The notes below the pieces were generated by a model. It saw only the letters and a list, made by a program, of their open reading frames with translations. It did not search any database and had not been told where the DNA came from. Positions 1-7,524 of a stretch of DNA of 64,000 nucleotides are shown piece by piece; positions within the stretch are counted from its first letter, which is position 1, and each line of letters begins with the position of its first letter. The translations under genes and the position numbers were made by a program. The DNA comes from Corynebacterium pilosum DSM 20521 = CIP 103422 (GTDB lineage: Bacteria; Actinomycetota; Actinomycetes; Mycobacteriales; Mycobacteriaceae). The stretch lies in NCBI RefSeq assembly GCF_000373805.1, contig NZ_KB892461.1:1-64000 (forward strand). The letters are read 5' to 3'.

Positions 1-222
1 GTTCCGGTCGCCGTGCTGGTAGCCGAGGTGGGCATCCATCTCGGCGTTGAGGCCCCGGTTGATCGAGGCCTGGAGCAGGCCCCGGACGAGATCGTTGGCA
101 TCCGTGGTGGAGGTGCCGAGCTCGTCGATCAGCTTCGCCATCTCAGGATTGGCGAGGAGCTTTTCCTCGATCGCTTTGATCTTTGCGGAGTCCTCTGGGT
201 TTCGTCGTGCCACGGTAGTCAT
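1..222 (-). CDS. IS256-family transposase, N-terminal part
   Basis: The first 74 codons of a mutator-type transposase begin at an ATG on the minus strand (222), with AAGGAG about 12 nt upstream. The protein starts [16 protein letters not shown] and continues through a [21 protein letters not shown] region and an [11 protein letters not shown] segment, both typical of the N-terminal region that precedes the DDE catalytic domain. The catalytic residues lie outside the window, so intactness cannot be judged. The enzyme would cut and paste the element within the cell's DNA. Confidence 0.88.
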   Translation of the reverse strand, partial: MTTVARRNPEDSAKIKAIEEKLLANPEMAKLIDELGTSTTDANDLVRGLLQASINRGLNAEMDAHLGYQHGDRN

Positions 223-282
223 TCTGGTTCATCTCCTTGGTGTGAGGGGAATCCCTCACACACAAACCATCTGACACCCTCG
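1..282 (-). mobile_element. IS256-family insertion sequence, one end (partial)
   Basis: This is the 5' end of an IS256 (mutator) family element read on the minus strand; the rest lies beyond the window start. It comprises the transposase start and about 60 bp of leader ending near 282, where the sequence on the minus strand begins GAGGGTGTCAGATGG, the kind of terminal repeat expected for this family. From about 283 the sequence becomes ABC-transporter coding sequence. The exact outer end and any target-site duplication cannot be fixed because the other end is not visible. Confidence 0.85.
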
Positions 283-810
283 GCTTCGGGCGTGCGCCTA
301 CGCAGCATCTTGGGTGCAGATTTCGCTATCGCGCGTGACGACGAGCACGTGCCCGCTTTGGCTGCTGGGGTCACGGTGGTGACCGGTGATATTCCGGAGG
401 ACCTGTTGACCGCTCCGCGTGACCGAGTAATCGTGGCTCCGCACTCCGCTGACTTATTTTCGGGCACGGTGGCCAGCAATATCCACGAGGACCAGGATGT
501 GATTAACACGGCCTTGTACGTTGCTGCTGCCGACGATATCCCTGGAGGTGCCGAACGCGAGGTAGGGGAGAACGGCGGGCAACTGTCCGGCGGCCAGCGC
601 CAACGCGTGGCCCTTGCCCGCGCAATTGCGGCTGATCCAGATATTTTGGTGCTGCAGGACCCGACCACCGCCGTGGACTCCATCACAGAACAGCGGATCA
701 CCGAACGCGTGGCACGCCACCGCGGCGAAAAACCTACCGTGGTCTACACCAACCAACCGGCCTGGAAACGTGTGGCCACCCGCGTCGAGGAGGAGGTGGA
801 GCAGCCATGA
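283..810 (+). pseudogene. ABC exporter subunit, 5'-truncated by the IS (ATPase C-terminal part only)
   Basis: Only the end of an ABC transporter ATPase remains. It has the signature [15 protein letters not shown], a Walker B-like [13 protein letters not shown] and the C-terminal helical part. The transmembrane domain and Walker A loop are missing and coding sequence begins at the insertion-sequence border, so the protein is very probably dead. Walker B has Gln where Asp is usual and Asp at the catalytic Glu position. The stop overlaps the next gene's start (ATGA), showing that the two once formed a translationally coupled heterodimeric exporter. An open frame running in from the IS makes a chimeric reading frame that is probably meaningless. 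Confidence 0.88.
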
Positions 811-2561
811 GGTTTCCCCTCGCTACTTTTGGAGAGGTGCGCCGGACCCTGGGGCAGCACATGCGGCAGGTCCCAGGCGCTCGTCGTGACGCGTCCATCG
901 CCCTGATCCTGCTGACGATCGGAGCTTTTGCCAACGTGTCGGTGCCGCGGATCTTGGGCGGGATCGTCGATATCGTCATCGAAGGCCGCGGGGTTGGGGC
1001 ACTTGCCGCAGCCGGCGGGGTGTTGGTGGTCGTGGCTTTACTGGCGGCGGCACTGAGCGCTGCGGGTTTTTACCTTGTGGCGCGCATCGCTGAACGCGTG
1101 ATCGCGGACCTGCGCGAGTCCATGGTGGGAACGGCGCTCGGCCTGCCGGTGCACCGCGTCGAAGAGGCCGGCACGGGCGATCTGGTGTCGCGGTCCACCG
1201 ACGATGTCTCTGAGCTGTCCAAGGCCGTGACCGAAACGATCCCCGTGATGGCGTCCAGTGCGTTTACGCTTGGGGCGACACTAGTGGCCCTGGTCACGCT
1301 GGATTGGCAGTTCCTGCTCGTCCCCGTGGTGGCCGCGCCTGTGTATATCATCGGCGCGCGGCGTTACCTGCGCGTGGCCCCGCAGCGCTATGCCGGGGAG
1401 CGCGCTGCCATGGCCGAGCGTGCCCGACGCATCCTGGAGGCGATCCACGGCCGCGAGACAGTGCGCGCTTTTCAGATGGAGAAAGCGACGCACGACCGGA
1501 TCTATAGCTCATCGATGGACGTGGTCACCCGTGGGTTTTCCGCACGTTCGACGATGACCACATTGCAGGTGTGGATGAGTTGCGGAGAATTCCTCATGAT
1601 CGCCACGGGGCTGTTCGTCGGGTTCGTGACTGTGCAGTCGGAGGCGTTGTCGGTCGGCGCGGTGACCGCCGCGATGCTCATGCTGATTCGGTTGCGCGGC
1701 CCGATCATGGGCGTGATGCGCGTGCTCGACACCGTCCAATCCGGTTATGCCTCTTTAGCCCGTATCGTCGGAGTGACCGTGCACCCACCGGCCCCGGTGC
1801 CACCGGTTGGTGCTCCCGAACCGCGCGGGGAGGTCGTGATGGATCACGTGAGCTTTGCTTACAACGACACCGGCCTCGCCCTCGAGGACGTGAGCTTGCA
1901 CATCGCGCCAGGCCAGACCGTCGCCGTCGTGGGCGCATCGGGCGCTGGCAAAACCACCGTGGCTGCCTTGGTGGCGGGCCTGCGCGTGCCGATGACCGGC
2001 TCTGTCACCATCGATGGCGAGCATGTCCACGAGCTTTCCGACGATGAACGCGTGGCACGTATCGCGCTGGTGTCGCAGGAGGTCTACGTCTTTTCTGGGT
2101 CGCTACGCGATGACCTCACGTTGGCGCGCCCCGAGGCGACCGACAAGGAGCTGGTAGAGGCCCTTCGTGCGGTGGGTGCCCAGTGGTACGAGGAGCTTGC
2201 CGATGGGCTGGATACTATTATCGGGGCCCGCGGCCACCAGCTTGAGCCTTACGAGGCGCAGCAGCTAGCGCTTGCCCGCATCCTATTGCTGGACCCGGCC
2301 GTGGTGGTGATGGATGAGGCCACCGCGGAGGCAGGCTCCTCGCACGCAGCGAACCTGGAGCACGCCGCGGCTCTGGTGGCGCGCGACCGGGCAGCGCTGG
2401 TTGTTGCGCACCGCTTGGACCAGGCTCGGCAAGCAGACACCGTCATCGTGATGGATAATGGTCGTATTATCGAGTTGGGGACCCACGATGACTTGGTGAC
2501 GCGCGGTGGCGCGTACGCCCGCATGTGGGACGCGTGGCAAGAAGGACGAGACGAGCAGTGA
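807..2561 (+). CDS. ABC transporter, fused permease/ATP-binding protein
   Basis: This 584-residue exporter half has an N-terminal six-helix membrane domain (about residues 25-310) and a C-terminal ATPase. The ATPase shows Walker [10 protein letters not shown] (near 378), Walker [11 protein letters not shown] and the switch His in AHRLDQ. The signature loop is degenerate (LEPYEAQ instead of LSGGQ), as in heterodimeric exporters where one composite ATP site is inactive; the partner with the good LSGGQ is the neighbour cut by the IS. With that partner truncated, this protein may be non-functional unless it pairs elsewhere. ATG overlaps the upstream TGA. The substrate cannot be predicted. Confidence 0.9.
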   Translation: MRFPLATFGEVRRTLGQHMRQVPGARRDASIALILLTIGAFANVSVPRILGGIVDIVIEGRGVGALAAAGGVLVVVALLAAALSAAGFYLVARIAERVIADLRESMVGTALGLPVHRVEEAGTGDLVSRSTDDVSELSKAVTETIPVMASSAFTLGATLVALVTLDWQFLLVPVVAAPVYIIGARRYLRVAPQRYAGERAAMAERARRILEAIHGRETVRAFQMEKATHDRIYSSSMDVVTRGFSARSTMTTLQVWMSCGEFLMIATGLFVGFVTVQSEALSVGAVTAAMLMLIRLRGPIMGVMRVLDTVQSGYASLARIVGVTVHPPAPVPPVGAPEPRGEVVMDHVSFAYNDTGLALEDVSLHIAPGQTVAVVGASGAGKTTVAALVAGLRVPMTGSVTIDGEHVHELSDDERVARIALVSQEVYVFSGSLRDDLTLARPEATDKELVEALRAVGAQWYEELADGLDTIIGARGHQLEPYEAQQLALARILLLDPAVVVMDEATAEAGSSHAANLEHAAALVARDRAALVVAHRLDQARQADTVIVMDNGRIIELGTHDDLVTRGGAYARMWDAWQEGRDEQ

Positions 2562-3568
2562 AAAACAGGCACAAGACACCGTGGTTGAAGCGCACAGCCG
2601 CGGTGCTGAGTGTTCTCGGTGTGTTGGGGGTGGCCGGCTGCGGTTTTCCTTATGATGACGATGAGCTGCGTGACATCAACGACGCTTTTAGCGACACGCT
2701 GCAGCCGGAAGAGACATCAACAGAGAGCCCTACTGAAGCCGCCACGGAGACCAACACCGAGACCGAGACGCAGACGACCAGTGCGCCGAGCAACTCCAGC
2801 CAGTCGATCACCGTCGACGGCAAGAAGCGGACCTACTCGGTGACTGTCCCGCCGGAGGCCTCGGAGGGGACCCGGCTCCCGCTGATTTTCGCCTTTCACG
2901 GCAAGGGCGAAACCTCGGATGTACTGAGAGACTATTCAAACCTGGACCGCGCTCGCGCGTACGTGGTCTACATGGATGGGATTGATAAGGCATGGGCACC
3001 CGCGCCCTATGCACAGACCACGGGTGAGGAAGACTTAAAGTTTGTCGACGAAGTGCGCAAGAAGATGATCGCCGACTACAACATCGATACCGCACGTGTC
3101 TTCGCCACCGGGTTGTCCAACGGCGGTGGCTTTGCTGCATACGTGGGATGCCAGCGGCCCACGGCCTTTACTGCAGTGGCTACCGTATCGGCGGCGTACT
3201 ACTGGAAAGTCTCCGATAATTGCTCCGTGATCCCCATGAAATTATTGGACATTCATGGCACGAACGATTCCGTTATCTCCTATGAGGGAGGCAGCCGGCA
3301 TGGCACCGCCTATAGCTCGATCCCACAGATCCTGGACGATGCAGCGCGGCGCAATCATTGCACAGACTCAGTAACCATCAGCCAGATGGGCAGCAACGGG
3401 GTCAAGCAAAAATGGGATGACTGCGATGCGCCACTGGAACACATCCGGATCGGCACCGGCACTCACACGTGGCCGGGTGGGGAACGGGACCCGAATGAGA
3501 ATGCGCCGAAAGACATTGGGACGGAACAGATTCTGCAGTTCTTCGGCGTTTCCATGCGTGAGAAATAA
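2558..3568 (+). CDS. LpqC-like lipoprotein esterase (PHB depolymerase family)
   Basis: This is a 336-residue secreted lipoprotein. The GTG start overlaps the upstream stop (GTGA) and is preceded by AAGGACG. A signal peptide ends in the lipobox VAGC (about residues 24-27). A Thr/Glu/Ser-rich linker (about 45-85) leads into an alpha/beta hydrolase of the esterase/PHB depolymerase family. Its nucleophile Ser is in GLSNGGG, the acid is in DIHGTND and the His is in GTHTWPGG. Such enzymes cleave ester bonds at the cell surface; the natural substrate is unknown. It follows the ABC genes in one apparent operon. Confidence 0.87.
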   Translation: MKNRHKTPWLKRTAAVLSVLGVLGVAGCGFPYDDDELRDINDAFSDTLQPEETSTESPTEAATETNTETETQTTSAPSNSSQSITVDGKKRTYSVTVPPEASEGTRLPLIFAFHGKGETSDVLRDYSNLDRARAYVVYMDGIDKAWAPAPYAQTTGEEDLKFVDEVRKKMIADYNIDTARVFATGLSNGGGFAAYVGCQRPTAFTAVATVSAAYYWKVSDNCSVIPMKLLDIHGTNDSVISYEGGSRHGTAYSSIPQILDDAARRNHCTDSVTISQMGSNGVKQKWDDCDAPLEHIRIGTGTHTWPGGERDPNENAPKDIGTEQILQFFGVSMREK

Positions 3569-3604
3569 TGCTTCATTCTCCGGGATGGGGTAGTGCCAGG
3601 TAGT

Positions 3605-4591
3605 ATGACGCCCATGGCACCTGAGGACGGACCACGCTTCGCAACCATCATCTACAACCCTGTCAAGGCCACACGACGTGAGCTTGAGGCGCTTGCCATG
3701 CAGTACGGCGATGGTTACAGCGAAATCCATTGGGAAGAGACCACCGAGGAAGACCCCGGCTACTCTCAGGCGCAAAAAGCAGTTGCAGAGGGTGCCGATG
3801 TCGTCGTTGCGTGCGGTGGTGATGGCACCGTGCGCCTTGTCGCTGCAGCGCTTGCGCACACCGATACCTCGCTGGGCATCATCCCCGCAGGAACAGGTAA
3901 TTTGCTCGCGCGCAACATCAAGCTTGATCCCGAATTCGACAAGTCAATGGAAACAGCACTCCAGGGCGCGGAGCGTTCTATTGATGTGTGCTACGCGAAG
4001 GTGGATCGCCCCAATGCCGACGAGGAGACGTTTCCCTTCGTCGTGATGGCGGGTGTCGGTATCGATGCGCAGATGATCAAGAACACCGACGATGATCTGA
4101 AGGCGAAGATCGGATTCCTGGCCTACGGCGTGGCTATTGCGAAGTCGCTCAAGGGCGGCGATCGGATCAAGTTAATGCGTCGCATTGATCGCGGACGCTG
4201 GCGCACGGCACGAGCACACAGCGTGATCGTCGGCAACTGCGGTGACCTAGTGAACAATATCGTGCTGTTACCGGACGCGATTCCCGACGATGGCAAGCTT
4301 GACGTGGTCATCATGCGCCCTAGGGGACTCTTCGGGTGGCTCCATATCTTCGGCCAACTGGCGTACCAGATGGTCCAAAAACTTTTTTATACCCTCCGGG
4401 GCCGCGGTGCCGAGGTCGATGGCGAGGACAATAATTCGAAGTCTTTGCGCTACCTGCAGGGAAAGCGGATCGACGTGAAATTCTCCCACCCCGAAGAATT
4501 CGAAGTTGACGGCGACCCCGCAGGAACAGTCGATGGTTTCAGCGTGACCGTGGACCCTGCGGCACTACGGGTGCGTGTACCACGGCGCTAG
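3605..4591 (+). CDS. Diacylglycerol kinase family lipid kinase
   Basis: About 328 residues with the DAGK catalytic fold. The nucleotide-binding CGGDGTVR loop is near residue 80, followed by GIIPAGTGNLLARN, both diagnostic of the DagK/YegS/sphingosine-kinase group. The mycobacterial relative Rv2252 phosphorylates lipid acceptors used in phosphatidylinositol mannoside metabolism; the substrate here is inferred only by family. Start choice is uncertain: GTG 3593, ATG 3605 and ATG 3614 are in frame, and there is no convincing Shine-Dalgarno, so a leaderless start is possible. Confidence 0.87.
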   Translation: MTPMAPEDGPRFATIIYNPVKATRRELEALAMQYGDGYSEIHWEETTEEDPGYSQAQKAVAEGADVVVACGGDGTVRLVAAALAHTDTSLGIIPAGTGNLLARNIKLDPEFDKSMETALQGAERSIDVCYAKVDRPNADEETFPFVVMAGVGIDAQMIKNTDDDLKAKIGFLAYGVAIAKSLKGGDRIKLMRRIDRGRWRTARAHSVIVGNCGDLVNNIVLLPDAIPDDGKLDVVIMRPRGLFGWLHIFGQLAYQMVQKLFYTLRGRGAEVDGEDNNSKSLRYLQGKRIDVKFSHPEEFEVDGDPAGTVDGFSVTVDPAALRVRVPRR

Positions 4592-4595
4592 AGCT

Positions 4596-4973
4596 TTAGG
4601 ACTTGCGCACGATCGAGGACTTCAACGTCATGGCGCCGAAACCGTCGATTTTGCAATCAATATTGTGCTCGTCGGTCGTATCGATGAGGCGGATGTTGCG
4701 CACTTTCGTTCCGGCCTTGATGGGCTGCTGAGCGCCTTTGACCTTGACGGTTTTTACCACGGTGACGCTGTCGCCGTCGGCAAGCTCGTTTCCTACGGAA
4801 GCCTTAATCACTACGGGTCCGTCGGCGGCATCTGTGTCGGCCCTAGCCGCGTCAGCGCTCCACTCATGGGCGCACTCGGGACACACCAACAGAGGATCCA
4901 TCTCATAGGTGTACTCACTGCCACATTCTGGGCAGGGCGGCAAAGTGTCTACTGTGTTTGCAAAGTCAGTCAT
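4596..4973 (-). CDS. yjdM: YjdM/PhnA zinc-ribbon domain protein
   Basis: This 125-residue protein has an N-terminal zinc ribbon (CPECGSEYTYE and CPECAHEW, two CxxC pairs) and a C-terminal beta-rich domain with VKGAQQPIKAGTKVRNIRL and DCKIDGFGAMTLKS. That arrangement is characteristic of YjdM (formerly PhnA). Despite the old name, a role in phosphonate use is not established. The ATG at 4973 is chosen because the zinc ribbon begins just after it; an open frame upstream has no family similarity. It converges tail to tail with the lipid kinase, 4 bp apart. Confidence 0.88.
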   Translation of the reverse strand: MTDFANTVDTLPPCPECGSEYTYEMDPLLVCPECAHEWSADAARADTDAADGPVVIKASVGNELADGDSVTVVKTVKVKGAQQPIKAGTKVRNIRLIDTTDEHNIDCKIDGFGAMTLKSSIVRKS

Positions 4974-4990
4974 AGCTTTTGACCATACAG

Positions 4991-5601
4991 CTAGACCATG
5001 CAAAAGGCAGACGGCAGGGGACTGCGCCCGGTGGCCGCTAATACCAGGTCCAACTTCTCTTCTGGGGTAGCGATGTCCGCGATCAACGCCAGACACTGTT
5101 TCAGTGTCTCCATCGTCGTTTCGGGAACCTGGACTCCGATTGCCTTGGCTAGGTCGATCGTATGGACGCTGATTTCGAAAGCTCGGGTCTCGATATACGT
5201 TTCGATGTTGATGGTGCCGGACCCCGTATCAAGTAGCGCAGTAATAGCAGTTTTATCGAGGCGAGCCATGACTCGCTCGATGATCTCGCGGATGGTTGTT
5301 ACGGGCTCGTCGCCAAGCTTCTCTCCGGCACCAGGCCCACGCTCAAAGTCGAACTGCGGGTCGGAGGCCACGTGCCTGGCTGCACGATAGTACCCCCGGC
5401 AGACTTCAGCTTGGGCAGCCCGGTCATCCCGTTCGCTTCGTCGAGGAAGTGCTCGATAAGCAGATAGGCCCGGGACGTGTGCCCCAGCAACGCGCGGACT
5501 GACCAGTCACCGATCGCCGGCTCGTCGAGGTGCTCGTGCACGGCTGGCAGAATCTCGATGAGTCCGCCGGTTGCAGCATTAAGCCAAGAACGTGAATCCA
5601 T
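4991..5601 (-). pseudogene. Mycothiol-dependent maleylpyruvate isomerase-like (DinB fold), frameshifted
   Basis: Two consecutive reading frames together give one DinB/MDMPI protein of about 200 residues. The first part starts at ATG 5601 (MDSRSWLNAATGG, then IGDWSVRALLGHTSRA, typical of the metal/thiol-binding N-terminal bundle). It runs out of frame at LPKLKSAGG. The continuation in the +1-shifted frame reads YYRAARHVASDPQFDFERG and proceeds to the stop at 4991. The break falls in a run of five C (5393-5397); one extra C would restore a single frame. It is either a recent single-base loss, a slippage-prone tract or an assembly error. Confidence 0.82.
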
Positions 5602-5667
5602 ACGCCATAGGCTAGTGGGTTAACGAGGCCCTCGGGAGGAATTAGGTGTGTGCTTTCCAACAGAAAG

Positions 5668-5692
5668 GCGCCGTGGCCTCTGGCCACGACGC
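5668..5692 (-). terminator. Hairpin downstream of tRNA-Pro
   Basis: On the minus strand, CGTGGCC and GGCCACG pair around a 3-nt loop (5672-5688). After one mismatch the stem extends by three further pairs (GCG/CGC), and CTTTCTG follows. It lies 11 nt past the tRNA 3' end and is the likely transcription terminator of the tRNA. Confidence 0.7.
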
Positions 5693-5703
5693 AATAATCT
5701 TTG

Positions 5704-5777
5704 TCGGACTGACAGGATTTGAACCTGCGACCCCCACACCCCCAGTGTGGTGCGCTACCAAACTGCGCCACAGCCCG
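5704..5777 (-). tRNA. tRNA-Pro (anticodon GGG)
   Basis: The minus strand folds as a standard 74-nt tRNA. The acceptor stem is CGGGCTG/CAGTCCG, the D arm GCGC/GCGC, the anticodon stem CCACA/TGTGG with loop CTGGGGG (anticodon GGG), and the T arm GCAGG-TTCAAAT-CCTGT, with discriminator A. The CCA end is not encoded. It would read CCC and CCU proline codons. Confidence 0.95.
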
Positions 5778-5849
5778 TCTTCACCGCGCATGCAGTGTTA
5801 ACAGGTTACAAGGTTACAACACTGTCATCTGCTATACCTAATCGGCACC

Positions 5850-6233
5850 TCAATCGACCTCGCCGGAGGAATAGACCCACTGGCCATCATCTAGCCGCCG
5901 GAAAGCAGAGCGCTCTCTTTGAGATCCCACCTGCCCGTCCACAGTGTAGAAAGCTTCAAACTCGACTACACCTTCGGCATCGAAGAAGCCCCCGGCGCGC
6001 TTATCGATGATCACAAGCCGCTCGAACTGCACGGGTGAATCTGCCCAACCGAGAGAATCCGGCCGCGTGTCAGGGTCCCAGGTGCGCAGCAAATAGTCCT
6101 CATCCCCAGTCACGAAAGCGGAGAACCGCGAGCGCATCAACGCTTCAGCGGTCGGGGCTGCTGTGCCGCGGTGGAAAGGGCCGCAGCATTCGTCGTAAAG
6201 CATTCCTGTGCCGCATGGGCAGGACTTATCCAC
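5850..6233 (-). CDS. ychJ: YchJ family SEC-C motif protein
   Basis: This 127-residue protein begins with a Cys-rich SEC-C-type metal motif (CPCGTGMLYDECCGPFH) followed by the conserved EALMRSRFSAFVTGDEDYLL block of the UPF0225/YchJ family. The C-terminal half is an NTF2-like barrel. The function is unknown; Zn binding through the cysteines is expected. Its start overlaps the stop of the upstream hydrolase-OsmC gene by 8 bp, so the two are probably co-translated. Confidence 0.9.
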   Translation of the reverse strand: MDKSCPCGTGMLYDECCGPFHRGTAAPTAEALMRSRFSAFVTGDEDYLLRTWDPDTRPDSLGWADSPVQFERLVIIDKRAGGFFDAEGVVEFEAFYTVDGQVGSQRERSAFRRLDDGQWVYSSGEVD

Positions 6234-7398
6234 GGGGCTGGCCTTCCACGTCGACGATCTTGTGCTTGTCCAGGATGGCGTTCGCCTCTGAGTTTCGGGC
6301 GGCGTCGAGGAGGGTGCGTCGCTCGGTGTCGGTCAGGTTGCCGATGAATGTGAACCTGCGCTCGAAGGTGGCGCCGGTGATGTGGGTGACTTCGACGCGA
6401 ACGTCCTCAAGCTTCATGCCCTTGGCTGCCTCGCGGACGGCCTGGGACGCGGAGGTAGCGATCGCAGCCATGAACAGGCCCTTGGATGTTACGCCTTGAC
6501 CCTTGCCGCCCTTGTTCTTGGGCCGGTCGGTGGTGATCGCGCGGTTCGAGGTGCGCACAATATCGCCGTACCTGGTGCCGCGGGCGGTATAGGAGATGGC
6601 GTTGTCGTCCCCGGTGGGTTCAGGCGTGAACTCAGGGACGATGTATTGCTTGGCCCAGGAGACGATCATGTCGGCGGCGCGCTGCGCGGTGCCTTGGCGG
6701 GTGACTAGGTGGTCGGCCTTGTCTAGCGCCACAAGCGACTTCGGGTAGCGGGTGGCAAGGAAAATGTTCTGGGCGTTGTCGATGCCCACGGTTTGGTCGA
6801 TGGGGGAGTGCACCAGCAACAGTGGCGCGCGCAGGCCGGGCAGGTAGGCCTCCGGATTGGTGTCGGCGAGGTCCTCTAAGAAGCCGCGGGAAATCACCAG
6901 GTCCTTGCCGCCTAGGGTGACCGTGACGGCGCCGTTTTCGTCGGCTTCGGAAATTTTATCGGCGTAGTGCAGGACGGAGTGCGCGGGATCGAAGGGAGCG
7001 CCCAGCGTCGCCACGGCCTTCAAGGAGGGGATGCGGTTGGTGGAGGCGGCTTTCAGTGCGGCTGCACCTCCCAGTGAGTGTCCCATCAGCAGCTGCGGAG
7101 CGCGGTGGTTCTCAGCCAACCACGCGGCGGCAGCAGCGATGTCATCGACGTTGTGGCTAAAAGACGTGTCAGCGAAATCGCCCTCGGACTGTCCTAGGCC
7201 CGGGAAATCGAAACGCAGCGTGGCGATTCCAAACTCCGTCAACCGCTTTGAAATTCGCGACGCGCCCGGCGTATGGCGTGAGCCGGCGAAGCAGTGCGCA
7301 AAGATCGCGTAGGCCTCGGCGGGCCCATCGGGCCGGTCGATCGTGCCGGCCATCTTCAGGCCTGTCGATGATGGGACGATGACGTTCTCTGACTTCAT
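6226..7398 (-). CDS. Bifunctional alpha/beta hydrolase - OsmC fusion protein
   Basis: A 390-residue fusion. Residues about 1-250 form an alpha/beta hydrolase with nucleophile motif GHSLGG, preceded by FDFPGLGQSEGD. Residues about 260-390 form an OsmC-like peroxidase domain (SKGLFMAAIATSASQAVREAAKG is cut short by a glycine-rich linker at about 295). OsmC domains reduce organic hydroperoxides with an active-site Cys pair. Here I see Ala/Ser in that stretch and no obvious Cys, so peroxidase activity is doubtful. The divergent intergenic region with secA2 must hold both promoters. Confidence 0.88.
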   Translation of the reverse strand: MKSENVIVPSSTGLKMAGTIDRPDGPAEAYAIFAHCFAGSRHTPGASRISKRLTEFGIATLRFDFPGLGQSEGDFADTSFSHNVDDIAAAAAWLAENHRAPQLLMGHSLGGAAALKAASTNRIPSLKAVATLGAPFDPAHSVLHYADKISEADENGAVTVTLGGKDLVISRGFLEDLADTNPEAYLPGLRAPLLLVHSPIDQTVGIDNAQNIFLATRYPKSLVALDKADHLVTRQGTAQRAADMIVSWAKQYIVPEFTPEPTGDDNAISYTARGTRYGDIVRTSNRAITTDRPKNKGGKGQGVTSKGLFMAAIATSASQAVREAAKGMKLEDVRVEVTHITGATFERRFTFIGNLTDTERRTLLDAARNSEANAILDKHKIVDVEGQPRG

Positions 7399-7524
7399 AG
7401 TGGGTTTCCTCCGCGCGATAGTGATTATCTGTAACGAGTTTAGGCGAAGCAGTTCTGAAGACGCGCAGCCTTGTCACGTAAAGTCGTGGGGAGAAGATTT
7501 TATCGCGGAAAGGGTTGCGCAGGT

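Noticed and set aside
13-282. Open frame running from the IS into the ABC fragment as a single 265-residue protein
   Set aside because: The first 90 residues are antisense to the transposase start, so the reading frame is a chance chimera.
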